Of a DNA stretch of 64,000 bases, positions 10,153-19,654 are shown piece after piece (positions within the stretch are counted from its first letter, which is position 1; each line of letters opens with the position of its first letter). Below the pieces are notes generated by a model. It was not told the origin of the DNA, made no database searches, and saw only the letters and a program-made list of their open reading frames with translations. Both the position numbers and the translations under genes were made by a program. Where the stretch lies: NCBI RefSeq assembly GCF_003583935.1, contig NZ_QYRN01000001.1, positions 1-64,000 on the forward strand. The letters are read 5' to 3'. Origin of the DNA: Aureimonas flava. Its GTDB lineage: Bacteria > Pseudomonadota > Alphaproteobacteria > Rhizobiales > Rhizobiaceae.

Positions 10153-10875
10153 CTATTCGCGCTCGCCCGTGAAGTTCAGAAGAAGCTGAAAGATGTTGAT
10201 GAAGTTCAGGAACAGCGAGAGCGCGCCGAACACCGCCATCTTCTGGAGAGACTCCGAGCCGTGGTTCTCGGCATACTGCTCCTTGATGTTCTGCGTGTCC
10301 CAGGCGGTGAGGCCGACGAACACGATGATGCCGATCACCGAGATGGCGAACTGCAGAGCCGACGAGCCGATGAAGATGTTCACGATGCTCGCGATCACGA
10401 CGCCGATCAGGCCCATGATGAGGAGCGAGCCGAACTGCGTGAGATCGCGCTTGGTCGTGTAGCCGTAGAGGCTGGTGGCGCCGAACATCGCCGCGGCGAT
10501 GAAGAACGTGTTGGCGATGCTGGCGCCCGTGAACACCAGGAAGACCGACGACAGCGACAGGCCCATCACCGCGCAGAAGGCCCAGAACAGCGTCTGCGCC
10601 GTGGCGGCCGAGATGGCGTGGATGCGGAACGAGAGGAACAGCACGAAGCCAAGGGGCGCCAGCATCACCACCCATTTCAGCGGCGACTGGAAGATGGGCA
10701 CGTAGAGCGCCGGCGTGTTGCCGACCACGAAGGCGACGAGGCCGGTGACCACGAGGCCGAGGCCCATGTAGTTGAAGACGCGCAGCATGTGCTGGCGCAG
10801 ACCTTCGTCGAACAGGGCTTGGGACTGGTAGGTGCCGGCGTCGCGGACGCCGAACCCCCGGAAGGGCGTGTTCAT
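10153..10875 (-). CDS. Bax inhibitor-1 / YccA family membrane protein
   Basis: This 240-residue protein has about seven hydrophobic helices and ends in the family-like block around WDTQNIKEQYAENHG, followed by LSLFLNFINIFQLLLNF. BI-1/YbhL proteins are inner-membrane proteins proposed to act as pH-sensitive calcium leak channels. The ATG at 10875 (MNTPFRGFG) is used; a longer open frame upstream begins too near the anti-sigma gene. Confidence 0.88.
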   Translation of the reverse strand: MNTPFRGFGVRDAGTYQSQALFDEGLRQHMLRVFNYMGLGLVVTGLVAFVVGNTPALYVPIFQSPLKWVVMLAPLGFVLFLSFRIHAISAATAQTLFWAFCAVMGLSLSSVFLVFTGASIANTFFIAAAMFGATSLYGYTTKRDLTQFGSLLIMGLIGVVIASIVNIFIGSSALQFAISVIGIIVFVGLTAWDTQNIKEQYAENHGSESLQKMAVFGALSLFLNFINIFQLLLNFTGERE

Positions 10876-10901
10876 GGATTGGGTCTCCGTTGGGATGGGG
10901 T

Positions 10902-11678
10902 TCAGTAGAGGGTGCGCGACAACCGCCCGGCCCATTGGCCGAGATCGGTGCGGTCGGTCCCCGTCGAGACGAGGGCGTAAGCGACCTCGCCGATCTGCCA
11001 GTAGGCCGTGTCGGCCTCACCGCCTGCGCCGAGCCGCGCCTCCACCACGTCGAACGTGCCGGGTCGTGCGGCGTAGAGCGACAGCGTGGCCCGGCCCTCG
11101 GTGCGCAGCGTCATCTCGACGCTGGACCCGTGCGTGGACGGGAACACCTGGACGTCGCTCACCGTCCAGCCGTCGGGAAGCGTCGGAAGCCGGATCGCGG
11201 TGGCCGACAGGATCTCCGCCGGATCGAAGCGCGAGGTCTCGGGCTGCGACGACATGCCGGCACGCAACTGGCTCGTCCGGTGCGCGCGCAACGCGTCCTC
11301 CACGAAGGGCGGCGGCTGGACGGAGGCGACGCTTTCGCGCACGCCGAGATGGCCGAGCTGCCCGTGCGCCGCCCATCCGGCCGCGACCAGGAGCCCGAGC
11401 GCAGCGACGCGTCCGAGCCGCGGGGCGAGGCGGCGGCGGAGCCGGCTGGCCTGCAACCGGCGCGCGGCGTGCGATACGCGCAGGCCCGCGCCGCCTTCGG
11501 GCAGGGGCATGGCGAGCCGCAGCTCGGTGTTGATCCGCAGCTCCGCCATCACCCGCGCAGCCTCGAGCGGGTGGTCGGCCAGGAAGGTCTCCACCGCGAG
11601 GCGCCGCGGGCCGGCAAGCTGGCCGTCCACATAGGCCGCGAGGTCGACCTCGGTGATCGGATCAGGATGCGGCGTCAT
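10902..11678 (-). CDS. anti-sigma factor, membrane anchored
   Basis: This 258-residue protein begins with EVDLAAYVDGQLAGPRRLAV, typical of the sigma-binding N-terminal domain of ECF anti-sigma factors. A single membrane segment lies near residues 90-108, with a periplasmic C-terminal domain beyond it. No HxxxCxxC zinc motif is visible, so it is not a ZAS-type redox sensor. Its ATG at 11678 lies inside the end of the sigma gene (17-bp overlap), which supports a cognate, translationally coupled pair. Confidence 0.8.
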   Translation of the reverse strand: MTPHPDPITEVDLAAYVDGQLAGPRRLAVETFLADHPLEAARVMAELRINTELRLAMPLPEGGAGLRVSHAARRLQASRLRRRLAPRLGRVAALGLLVAAGWAAHGQLGHLGVRESVASVQPPPFVEDALRAHRTSQLRAGMSSQPETSRFDPAEILSATAIRLPTLPDGWTVSDVQVFPSTHGSSVEMTLRTEGRATLSLYAARPGTFDVVEARLGAGGEADTAYWQIGEVAYALVSTGTDRTDLGQWAGRLSRTLY

Positions 11679-12204
11679 CGAACCCTCCGCGAGCCTTGAA
11701 GCGCACGACGTTGGAGCCGTCGTCCTGGTCGATCGCGCGCAGCCGGGCGCGGGCACGCGACACGCGCGACACCAGCGTGCCGACGGGAATATCCAGCGCG
11801 GCGGCGGCTTCGTCGTAGGACAGGCCTTCGATCGCCACGAGGTGTAGCGCCTCCCGCTGCTCCTCGGGCAGGTCGAGAAAGGCCCGGCGCACGTCCTGCA
11901 GGCGCAGTGACGCGTCCTGCGGGGCCGGCATCGCGACGTCCGCGTCCGGTCGCGCGGCGCTCTCGACGCCGGCGCGCGCCACCTGGGCCCGGCGCCGGTC
12001 GACGAAGGTGTTGTGCAGGATGGAGAACAGCCAGGCGCGCGCGTCGCGGCCGGGCCGGAACTGGCGCTCCCGCTCGATCGCCTTCACCAACGCGTCGTGG
12101 ACGAGGTCCTCGGCGTCGCCGCGATCGCGCGTCAGCGACAGGGCATAGCGTCGAAGCGGGGCAAGCTGTGCGAAGAGATCGTCGGTTCTGGGCGTATCGC
12201 GCAT
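11662..12204 (-). CDS. ECF RNA polymerase sigma factor
   Basis: This 180-residue sigma-70 family protein has region 2 at about 12-72 (LTRDRGDAEDLVHDALVKAI, then ARAWLFSILHNTFVDRRR). Region 4 is at about 108-157 (LPEEQREALHLVAIEGLSYDE, then GTLVSRVSRARARL). It should redirect RNA polymerase to a stress regulon once released from the anti-sigma factor encoded downstream. A GGAAC element at 12230-12234 on the coding strand could be part of an autoregulated promoter, but no matching -10 was found. Confidence 0.88.
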   Translation of the reverse strand: MRDTPRTDDLFAQLAPLRRYALSLTRDRGDAEDLVHDALVKAIERERQFRPGRDARAWLFSILHNTFVDRRRAQVARAGVESAARPDADVAMPAPQDASLRLQDVRRAFLDLPEEQREALHLVAIEGLSYDEAAAALDIPVGTLVSRVSRARARLRAIDQDDGSNVVRFKARGGFDDAAS

Positions 12205-12291
12205 ACCCGCATATACGGATCAGTCCGACGTTCCATCCGGCGGACTCGTCGGTTTCGCGATCACGAAACGGCGAGCCGCCGGACTGGAGCG

Positions 12292-13476
12292 TTATCGAAG
12301 AGCGCGAACCGCCGCGAAACCCCGCTCCAGGTCGGCCTGGAGATCGGCGACATCCTCCAACCCGACCTGAAGCCGGATCACCGGCCCTTCGGGCGGCGCC
12401 GTCGCCAGGCGCCTGTCGGACAGGTCGACCTCGACCGCCAGGCTCTCGAACCCGCCCCACGAATAGCCGAGGCCGAACAGCGACAGAGCATCGAGGAACG
12501 CCGCCGCTTCCGTCCGGCCCCCGCCGTCCAGCACGAAGCTGAAGAGGCCGGTGGAGCGACCGATCTGACGCCGCCACAGCTCATGGCCCGGAAAGGAGGG
12601 AAGGGCAGGGTGCAGGACGCGGGCGACGTCGGCCCGCTGCTCCAGCCACCGTGCCAGGGTCAGCGCCGAGGCCTCGTGCGCGTTGATGCGCAGGTCCATC
12701 GTCTTCAGGCCGCGAAACACCATGTAGGCGTCCTCGGCCGAGACGTTGATGCCGAGCTGCATCTGCGCATCGCGCAGCCGGCCGAAGGTCTCGCGCGTCG
12801 CCGAGACGCTTCCCATCAGAAGGTCGGAATGGCCGCCGGGATACTTGGTCAGGGCATGGATCGACAGGTCGACGCCGTGCTCCAACGGGCGGAAGTGGAG
12901 CGGCGTCGCCCAGGTGTTGTCGAGCATGCTCACCGCGCCTCCGGAGCGCGCGATGCTCGCCGCCTCGGCCACGTCCATCATCTCGAACGTATTGGAGCCG
13001 GGCGCTTCCAGGAACACGACCCGCGTGTTGGGCCGCATCAGGTTCGCCAGGCCCGGGCCGACCGCCGGATCGAAATACTCCGTCTCGATGCCCATGCGCT
13101 TCAGCATCGTGTCGCAGAAGAGACGCGTCGGCCCGTAGACGCTGTCCACCACGAGGCAATGGTCGCCGCTCGATAGGAAGGCGAGAAGCGGAAGCGACAC
13201 GGCCGCAAGGCCGGAGGGCACGAGAACGGTGCCGTGCGAGCCCTCCATCTCGTCGATCACCTCCTCCAGGGCCGAGATCGTCGGCGTGCCGCGCAGGCCG
13301 TACGTATATTTTTGCGCGCGGCGACGCATGGTCGAGGTGTCGGGGAACAGGACCGTGGAGCCCCGCACGATCGGCGGGTTCACGAATCCTTGAGAGGAAT
13401 CGGCGTCGTGGCCGGCATGGAGCCTGCGCGTCGAGGCACCTCGCGGCGATGAATTTTTGGGGTCTTGCGAAGTCAA
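12292..13476 (-). CDS. metC: cystathionine beta-lyase
   Basis: This protein of about 394 residues is a Cys/Met-metabolism PLP enzyme that cleaves cystathionine to homocysteine, pyruvate and ammonia. The SIHALTKYPGGHSD block holds the PLP-binding lysine, and TRRLHAGHD, YTYGLRGTPT and NTWATPLHF are family motifs. No ATG is available near the expected N-terminus. TTG at 13476, with AGGA ten bases upstream, gives the usual length; TTG at 13518 is an alternative without a ribosome-binding site. It is divergent from the amino-acid transporter operon. Confidence 0.85.
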   Translation of the reverse strand: MTSQDPKNSSPRGASTRRLHAGHDADSSQGFVNPPIVRGSTVLFPDTSTMRRRAQKYTYGLRGTPTISALEEVIDEMEGSHGTVLVPSGLAAVSLPLLAFLSSGDHCLVVDSVYGPTRLFCDTMLKRMGIETEYFDPAVGPGLANLMRPNTRVVFLEAPGSNTFEMMDVAEAASIARSGGAVSMLDNTWATPLHFRPLEHGVDLSIHALTKYPGGHSDLLMGSVSATRETFGRLRDAQMQLGINVSAEDAYMVFRGLKTMDLRINAHEASALTLARWLEQRADVARVLHPALPSFPGHELWRRQIGRSTGLFSFVLDGGGRTEAAAFLDALSLFGLGYSWGGFESLAVEVDLSDRRLATAPPEGPVIRLQVGLEDVADLQADLERGFAAVRALR

Positions 13477-13553
13477 ATTCCGATCATCCTGTGGAATATG
13501 TGCCCAGTTGGCGAGCAAATGCCACGCGCGCGTTGGAAAAAAACGTCAGTCGC

Positions 13554-13582
13554 TTGACCTGCTCATTCCGATGGCATGTGAT
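13554..13582 (+). promoter_or_regulatory. possible promoter for aapJ
   Basis: TTGACC at 13554-13559 and TGTGAT at 13577-13582 are separated by 17 bp and lie about 110 bp upstream of the aapJ start. The -35 is good and the -10 is weak. TGGCAT with CCGCA also occurs here and faintly resembles a sigma-54 site, so the class of promoter is uncertain. Confidence 0.3.
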
Positions 13583-13688
13583 CCGCAACGAGGTTTCCTC
13601 GCGTGGGTCCCGGCATCGGACGGTTTTCGGAAAAGCGCCGTGTCCGACCCACTCATATCAGCAACCGGGCGAACTTGAAGGTAATCGG

Positions 13689-14708
13689 ATGAAACTGAAG
13701 CTACTGACCGCCGCGCTCTGCCTTTCCGCGTTCGGCGCCGTGACGAGCCATGCCTCCGCCGCCACGCTGGACGACACCAAGGCCCGCGGCACGGTCCGCT
13801 GCGGCGTCAACACCGGCCTTCCGGGCTTCGGCTTCCAGAACGACCAGGGCCAGTGGGCCGGTCTCGACGTCGACTACTGCAAGGCCATCGCCGCCGCGAT
13901 CTTCAACGACCCCTCCAAGGTCGTCTACTCGCCGCTCTCGGCGGTGCAGCGCTTCCCGGCGCTCCAGAACAGCGAGGTCGACGTCCTCGCGCGCAACACG
14001 ACCTGGACCATGAGCCGCGACACCTCGCTGGGGCTGAAGTTCGCCGGTATCAACTACTACGACGGCCAGGGCTTCATGGTCCGCAAGGAGCTCAACGTGA
14101 ACTCCGCGCTGCAGCTCTCGGGCGCCACCGTCTGCGTGCAGAGCGGCACCACGACCGAGCTGAACCTCGCCGACTACTTCGCCGCCAACAACATGCAGTA
14201 CAACCCGGTGGTCATCGAGGCGCAGTCGGACGTCAACTCCGCCTACGACAGCGGCCGCTGCGACGTGCTCACCACCGACCAGTCGGGTCTCTACGCCTCG
14301 CGCCTCGAGCTCGCCACGCCGGACGATCACGTCGTGCTGCCCGAGATCATCTCCAAGGAGCCGCTCGGCCCCGCCGTGCGCCAGGGCGACGACCAGTGGT
14401 TCAACGTCGTGAAGTGGACGCATTTCGCGCTGCTCAACGCCGAGGAACTTGGCGTCACGCAGGCCAATGTCGAGGAGATGAAGACCTCCTCGAACCCCGA
14501 GATCCGCCGCCTCCTGGGCGTCGAGGGCACGTTCGGCGCCGATGCTGGCCTGACCAACGACTTCGTGGTGAACATCATCAAGGCCGTCGGCAACTACGGC
14601 GAGCTCTTCGAGCGCAACGTCGGCACCGGCTCGCCGCTCGGCATCGCGCGCGGCCAGAACGCGCTGTGGACCAAGGGCGGCCTCCAGTACGCGCCGCCGA
14701 TCCGCTGA
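13689..14708 (+). CDS. aapJ: general L-amino acid ABC transporter, periplasmic binding protein
   Basis: This 339-residue binding protein captures L-amino acids in the periplasm and delivers them to AapQ/AapM. It has a signal peptide (KLKLLTAALCLSAFGAVTSHASA) followed by the type-3 solute-binding fold: VRCGVNTGLPGFGF, WAGLDVDYCKAIAAAIF and QSGTTTELNLADYF. The length equals that of rhizobial AapJ. The ATG at 13689 has a GAAGG ribosome-binding site. It is first in aapJQMP, and a strong hairpin separates it from aapQ. Confidence 0.95.
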   Translation: MKLKLLTAALCLSAFGAVTSHASAATLDDTKARGTVRCGVNTGLPGFGFQNDQGQWAGLDVDYCKAIAAAIFNDPSKVVYSPLSAVQRFPALQNSEVDVLARNTTWTMSRDTSLGLKFAGINYYDGQGFMVRKELNVNSALQLSGATVCVQSGTTTELNLADYFAANNMQYNPVVIEAQSDVNSAYDSGRCDVLTTDQSGLYASRLELATPDDHVVLPEIISKEPLGPAVRQGDDQWFNVVKWTHFALLNAEELGVTQANVEEMKTSSNPEIRRLLGVEGTFGADAGLTNDFVVNIIKAVGNYGELFERNVGTGSPLGIARGQNALWTKGGLQYAPPIR

Positions 14709-14731
14709 TCCCGCAAGGCGCTAGACGCTCC

Positions 14732-14762
14732 CAGACCCGCCGCCAGTCCGGCGGCGGGTCTG
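14732..14762 (+). terminator. strong intercistronic hairpin between aapJ and aapQ
   Basis: A perfect 13-bp stem (CAGACCCGCCGCC with its complement) and a 5-nt loop lie between aapJ and aapQ. No T-run follows, so it more likely slows or partly stops transcription, or protects the 3' end of the aapJ message, than acts as a full terminator. Such hairpins often keep binding-protein levels above those of the permeases. Confidence 0.6.
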
Positions 14763-14787
14763 AATCCCGATCGGAATAAGGACCTTC

Positions 14788-15978
14788 ATGACGGTAAGCT
14801 CCGGCCCGACGCCCCAGGAATACACGCGGGATTCCGCGTTCACCAATCCTGCGGTGCGCAGCATCGTCATCCAGGTGACGCTGATCGTCGCCTTGGCCGC
14901 CTTCGCTTGGTGGATCGTCGGCAACACGGCGCAGAACCTTCAGCGGGCCAACATCGCGTCGGGCTTCGGCTTCCTCGACACGCGCGCCGGTTTCGACATC
15001 TCGCAGGTGCCGATCGCCTACACCAACAACGCTCCCTATGGGCGCGCCATCATGGTGGGTATCGTCAACACGCTGATCGTCGCGGGCACGGGCATCGTCG
15101 CCGCCACGATCTTCGGCTTCCTGGTCGGCATCGGTCGCCTGTCGCACAACTTCCTCGTGCGCGGCCTGTGCACGGTCTACGTCGAGACGTTCCGCAACAT
15201 CCCGACCCTCCTCGTCATCCTGTTCTGGTATTTCGGCGTGCTTTCGGTGCTGCCGCTGCCGCGCAACGCGATCGAGCTGCCCTTCGACTCCTACATCTCC
15301 AACCGCGGTCTGCAGACGCCGAAGGCCATCTTCGAGCCGGCCGCCTGGGCGACCTTCTGGGCGTTCGTGATCGGTATCGTGGCGACGGTCGTCCTCGCCC
15401 GCGTTTTCGCGGCGCGCCAGCGCGCGACCGGCCACCGTCCCGGCCTGCTCCTGCCGGCGCTCGGCCTGATCGTCGGGCTCCCCATCGTGGTGTTCGCGCT
15501 GTCCGGCTTCCCCGCGACGCTCGACGTGCCGACGCTCGGCACCTTCAACCTGTCCGGCGGCTTCCAGATCCGCCCGGAATTCCTGGCGATCTTCCTGGCG
15601 CTGTCCGTCTACACGGCGGCCTTCATCGCCGAGATCGTGCGCGCGGGCATCATGTCGGTCTCCAAGGGCCAGAACGAGGCGGCCGCCGCGCTCGGCCTGC
15701 GGCGCGGCCAGGCGCTGCGGCTGGTGATCGTGCCCCAGGCCTTCCGGGTCATCATCCCGCCGCTGACCTCGCAGTACCTCAACCTCATCAAGAACTCCTC
15801 GCTCGGGCTGGCCATCGGCTATCCCGACCTCGTCGCCGTCGGCTCCACCGTGCTCAACCAGTCCGGCCAGTCGATCGAAGTCGTGGTGATCTGGATGAGC
15901 GTCTATCTCGGCATCAGCGTGACGATCTCGATCCTGATGAACTGGTTCAATCGCCGCATGAAGCTGGTCGAGCGCTGA
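14788..15978 (+). CDS. aapQ: general L-amino acid ABC transporter, permease AapQ
   Basis: This 396-residue His/Glu/Gln/Arg-type permease forms half of the membrane channel. It has several hydrophobic helices and the ATPase-contact EAA loop at EAAAALGLRRGQALRLVIVPQA. The length matches rhizobial AapQ. The ATG has an AAGGA ribosome-binding site, and the stop lies 11 bp before aapM. Confidence 0.94.
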   Translation: MTVSSGPTPQEYTRDSAFTNPAVRSIVIQVTLIVALAAFAWWIVGNTAQNLQRANIASGFGFLDTRAGFDISQVPIAYTNNAPYGRAIMVGIVNTLIVAGTGIVAATIFGFLVGIGRLSHNFLVRGLCTVYVETFRNIPTLLVILFWYFGVLSVLPLPRNAIELPFDSYISNRGLQTPKAIFEPAAWATFWAFVIGIVATVVLARVFAARQRATGHRPGLLLPALGLIVGLPIVVFALSGFPATLDVPTLGTFNLSGGFQIRPEFLAIFLALSVYTAAFIAEIVRAGIMSVSKGQNEAAAALGLRRGQALRLVIVPQAFRVIIPPLTSQYLNLIKNSSLGLAIGYPDLVAVGSTVLNQSGQSIEVVVIWMSVYLGISVTISILMNWFNRRMKLVER

Positions 15979-15989
15979 GGGGCCGGACG

Positions 15990-17489
15990 ATGGAAGAGCA
16001 GGTTTCCCGTTTCGTCGCCCGCGGCCAGATCGAGCCGCTTCCGCCCCCGGCCAGCGAGACCGGCGTGTTCGGCACGGTGCGCAAGCACCTGTTCGCCACG
16101 CCGTTCGACGCGGTCCTGACCATCGTCTGCGGTCTTCTGGTCGCCTACGTGATCAGCGGGCTCGTGCAGTGGGGCATCGTGAACGCCGTCTTCGACGGTG
16201 CGGACCGGACGGCCTGCCTGTCCACCGAGGGGCGGGAGGTCGGCGCGTGCTGGGCCTTCATCGGCGCGAAGTTCGACCAGTTCCTCTATGGCACCTATCC
16301 GCTGGACCAGCGCTGGCGGGTCGACCTCGTCTTCTTCCTCCTGGTCGCGCTGATCGTCCCGATCGCCATTCCCAAGGTGCCGTTCAAGCGCCTCAACGCG
16401 GCGCTGCTCCTGCTGCTCTTCCCGCTGACCGCCCTGGTCCTCCTGACCGGCGGGCGCTTCGCGATGTCCGGCTCGGCGATCGGCGTCGTCTTCGCCCTCG
16501 CGGCGGGCGCCACGATCTTCCTGGCGACCGGACGCAGCACGACCGTGATGCGCGCGCCGCTGATGCGGATCGCGCTGTGGCTGGCCGTGGCCGCCTTCCT
16601 CGTGTCGTTCCTGTCGTTCTACGTGAACAGCGGTCGGACCCTGTTCCTGTCGTTCCGCTTCGATACTCTCAGCCTCGTCGCGTTCTTCGCGGCGCTCGCC
16701 TCCAGCGTTCTGGCGGTGATCGCCACGGTGCGCACGGCGGAAGCCGGCGCGAGCCTCGTCGGCATCTTTCTGCCGACGGTCGCCGCGCTCGCCTTCGTGC
16801 TCATCCTGACCAGCAACTTCGGCCTCCAGTTCGTGCCCACCAATCTGTGGGGCGGCCTGCTGATCACCCTGGTCGTCGCGCTGACGGGCATCACGGCCTC
16901 GCTGCCGCTCGGCATCCTCCTGGCGCTCGGACGCATGTCCAAGATGCCGGCGGTTCGCCTCCTGTGCGTGGTGTTCATCGAGTTCTGGCGCGGCGTGCCC
17001 CTGATCACCGTGTTGTTCATGGCGAACTTCATGCTGCCGCTGTTCCTGCCGAGCGGGGTGAGCTTCAACCAGCTCCTGCGCGTGCTGGTCGGCGTCTCGC
17101 TGTTCGCGGCCGCCTACATGGCGGAGGTGATCCGCGGCGGCCTGCAGGCCATTCCGAAGGGCCAGTACGAGGGCGCCGACGCCATGGCGCTCACCTATTG
17201 GCAGAAGATGCGGATGATCATCCTGCCGCAGGCCCTGACGCTGGTGATCCCGGGCATCGTGAACACCTTCATCGGACTCTTCAAGGACACCAGCCTCGTC
17301 TACATCATCGGTCTCGCCGATCTCCTGGGCACCATCCGCCGCGGCTTCGGCGATCCGATCTGGATCACGCCGTCGACGCCGGCCACAGGCCTCGTGTTCG
17401 GTGCCTTCTGCTTCTGGGTCTTCTGCTTCGGCATGTCGCGCTATTCGCTCTTCATCGAGCGGCGCCTCTCGCGGGGGCACAAGCGTTGA
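15990..17489 (+). CDS. aapM: general L-amino acid ABC transporter, permease AapM with a large internal insert
   Basis: This 499-residue permease pairs with AapQ. The N-terminal and C-terminal parts look like ordinary AapM: GADRTACLSTEG with GACWAFIGAKFDQFLYG early, and LWGGLLITLVVALTGI, EGADAMALTYWQKMRMIILPQA and FGMSRYSLFIERRL later. From memory, rhizobial AapM has about 385 residues. The surplus lies between about residues 156 and 275, an extra hydrophobic stretch with about four helices. Reading frame and codon use are continuous, so it is an insertion or ancient extension, not a frameshift. Confidence 0.92.
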   Translation: MEEQVSRFVARGQIEPLPPPASETGVFGTVRKHLFATPFDAVLTIVCGLLVAYVISGLVQWGIVNAVFDGADRTACLSTEGREVGACWAFIGAKFDQFLYGTYPLDQRWRVDLVFFLLVALIVPIAIPKVPFKRLNAALLLLLFPLTALVLLTGGRFAMSGSAIGVVFALAAGATIFLATGRSTTVMRAPLMRIALWLAVAAFLVSFLSFYVNSGRTLFLSFRFDTLSLVAFFAALASSVLAVIATVRTAEAGASLVGIFLPTVAALAFVLILTSNFGLQFVPTNLWGGLLITLVVALTGITASLPLGILLALGRMSKMPAVRLLCVVFIEFWRGVPLITVLFMANFMLPLFLPSGVSFNQLLRVLVGVSLFAAAYMAEVIRGGLQAIPKGQYEGADAMALTYWQKMRMIILPQALTLVIPGIVNTFIGLFKDTSLVYIIGLADLLGTIRRGFGDPIWITPSTPATGLVFGAFCFWVFCFGMSRYSLFIERRLSRGHKR

Positions 17490-17558
17490 CCCGTCCCGTT
17501 TCCAGCCCGTCCGCCCGTTCGGCCGGCGTCCCGTCCTTCCAGCGCGCAGGAACCTGAC

Positions 17559-18329
<771 letters not shown>

Positions 18330-18430
18330 CGGATCGCGGATCGCGATCGAGGCCGGCCCTTCCGCATCCGCGCGGCGGAACGTCGCGTCCTGCGCGGCGT
18401 TGCAACCGCAGGGCATGCCGGAAGCGATCG

Positions 18431-19594
18431 ATGAACGAGACGAAGCAAGACCCCAGGGAGCCTGCGATCGTCGCGCCGGCGATCGGCCTGGTGAACCGTC
18501 AGACGTTCCAGGCCGCGCCGCGACGGGCGATCACCGGCATCTTCCTGATCCTTCTGTTCGGCGCGCTCTACCTTGCGGCGAGCTTCGTGCTGCCGGTGGT
18601 CTTCGCGCTCCTGTTCATGCTGGTGCTGAGCCCGGTGGTCCGCTTCGCGCAGCGCAAGTTGCACATCTGGCCGCCGCTCACCGCCGCCGCCTTGGTGTTC
18701 GGCACGTTCCTGGTCATCATCGGCGGCTTCTCCTTCCTGACCGGCCCGCTCACCGACCTCGCTTCCAACGTGCCGCGCTACATCGCCGCCGTGAACGAGG
18801 AGGTGGAAGCGGTGCGCGAACGGTTGGGCACCCTTCGCGGCGCCCGAATCGAGGCATCGCAGGCCGTGCGCAGCGAAGCCGCGCCACAGGGGCCGCAAAG
18901 CGTAATCCTGGACGGGCCCCGGCTTCTCAACAGCGCCGCGCTCCTGGTGCCGCAGATCGCGGCGAGCATCGCCTTCGCGCTGATCTTCCTGTTCTTCCTG
19001 CTGTCGTCGGGCAGCCTCTTCTACCAGAAGCTGATCGAATCGCTGCCGAAGCTCTCGGACAAGAAGCTGGCGCTGACCATCGCCCACGAGATCGAGACCG
19101 AGCTCTCGCGGTACCTTTTCACGATCACGCTCATCAACGCGGGGCTCGGCGTGGTCATCGGCACCCTGATGTGGGCGATCGACCTGCCGATGGCGCCGGT
19201 CTTCGGCGTGCTCGCCTTCGCGCTGAACTTCATCCCCTATCTCGGCGCGATCGCCGGCATGATGCTGGTCGGGCTGGTGGGGCTGGCCGAGCACGGCGAA
19301 GTTTCGGGCGCCTTGCTTCCGGTTCTTCTCTATCTGGCGGCTACCACGGTCGAGGGACAGTTCCTGACCCCGATCCTCGTCGGCCGGCGGCTCGCCATGA
19401 ACGCCGCCGCGATCTTTCTCGCCGTCGCTTTCTGGGGCTGGATCTGGGGCGTGGTGGGCATGTTCCTGGCGGTGCCGATCATGGTCGGCCTGCGCATCGT
19501 CGCGGGCTATGTCGACGGCTTGAAGCCGTTGGCGAACTTCCTGTCGGCCGAGCGCCACCCGTCAGAAGGCCACGACGACGCCGAGACCGAATGA
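18431..19594 (+). CDS. AI-2E family transporter (PerM/TqsA-like)
   Basis: This 387-residue polytopic membrane protein has the family pattern: a hydrophobic N-terminal third, a soluble middle with LTDLASNVPRYIAAVNEEVE, then FIPYLGAIAGMMLVGLVGL and VEGQFLTPILVGRRLAMNAAAIF. Members are putative exporters or signal-molecule permeases; the substrate is unknown. The ATG at 18431 has only a weak GGAAG upstream. It lies 101 bp after aapP and may be transcribed separately. Confidence 0.85.
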   Translation: MNETKQDPREPAIVAPAIGLVNRQTFQAAPRRAITGIFLILLFGALYLAASFVLPVVFALLFMLVLSPVVRFAQRKLHIWPPLTAAALVFGTFLVIIGGFSFLTGPLTDLASNVPRYIAAVNEEVEAVRERLGTLRGARIEASQAVRSEAAPQGPQSVILDGPRLLNSAALLVPQIAASIAFALIFLFFLLSSGSLFYQKLIESLPKLSDKKLALTIAHEIETELSRYLFTITLINAGLGVVIGTLMWAIDLPMAPVFGVLAFALNFIPYLGAIAGMMLVGLVGLAEHGEVSGALLPVLLYLAATTVEGQFLTPILVGRRLAMNAAAIFLAVAFWGWIWGVVGMFLAVPIMVGLRIVAGYVDGLKPLANFLSAERHPSEGHDDAETE

Positions 19595-19610
19595 CGGTGC
19601 GACCCGCGAG

Positions 19611-19646
19611 CCGAAGGCCGGGGTGCGCTGGCACCCCGGCCTTCGG
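19611..19646. terminator. bidirectional terminator between the AI-2E gene and ompA
   Basis: A perfect 16-bp stem (CCGAAGGCCGGGGTGC and its complement) with a GCTG loop sits between two convergent genes. It can fold on either strand and is well placed to end both transcripts. Confidence 0.85.
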
Positions 19647-19654
19647 TGGTTTCG

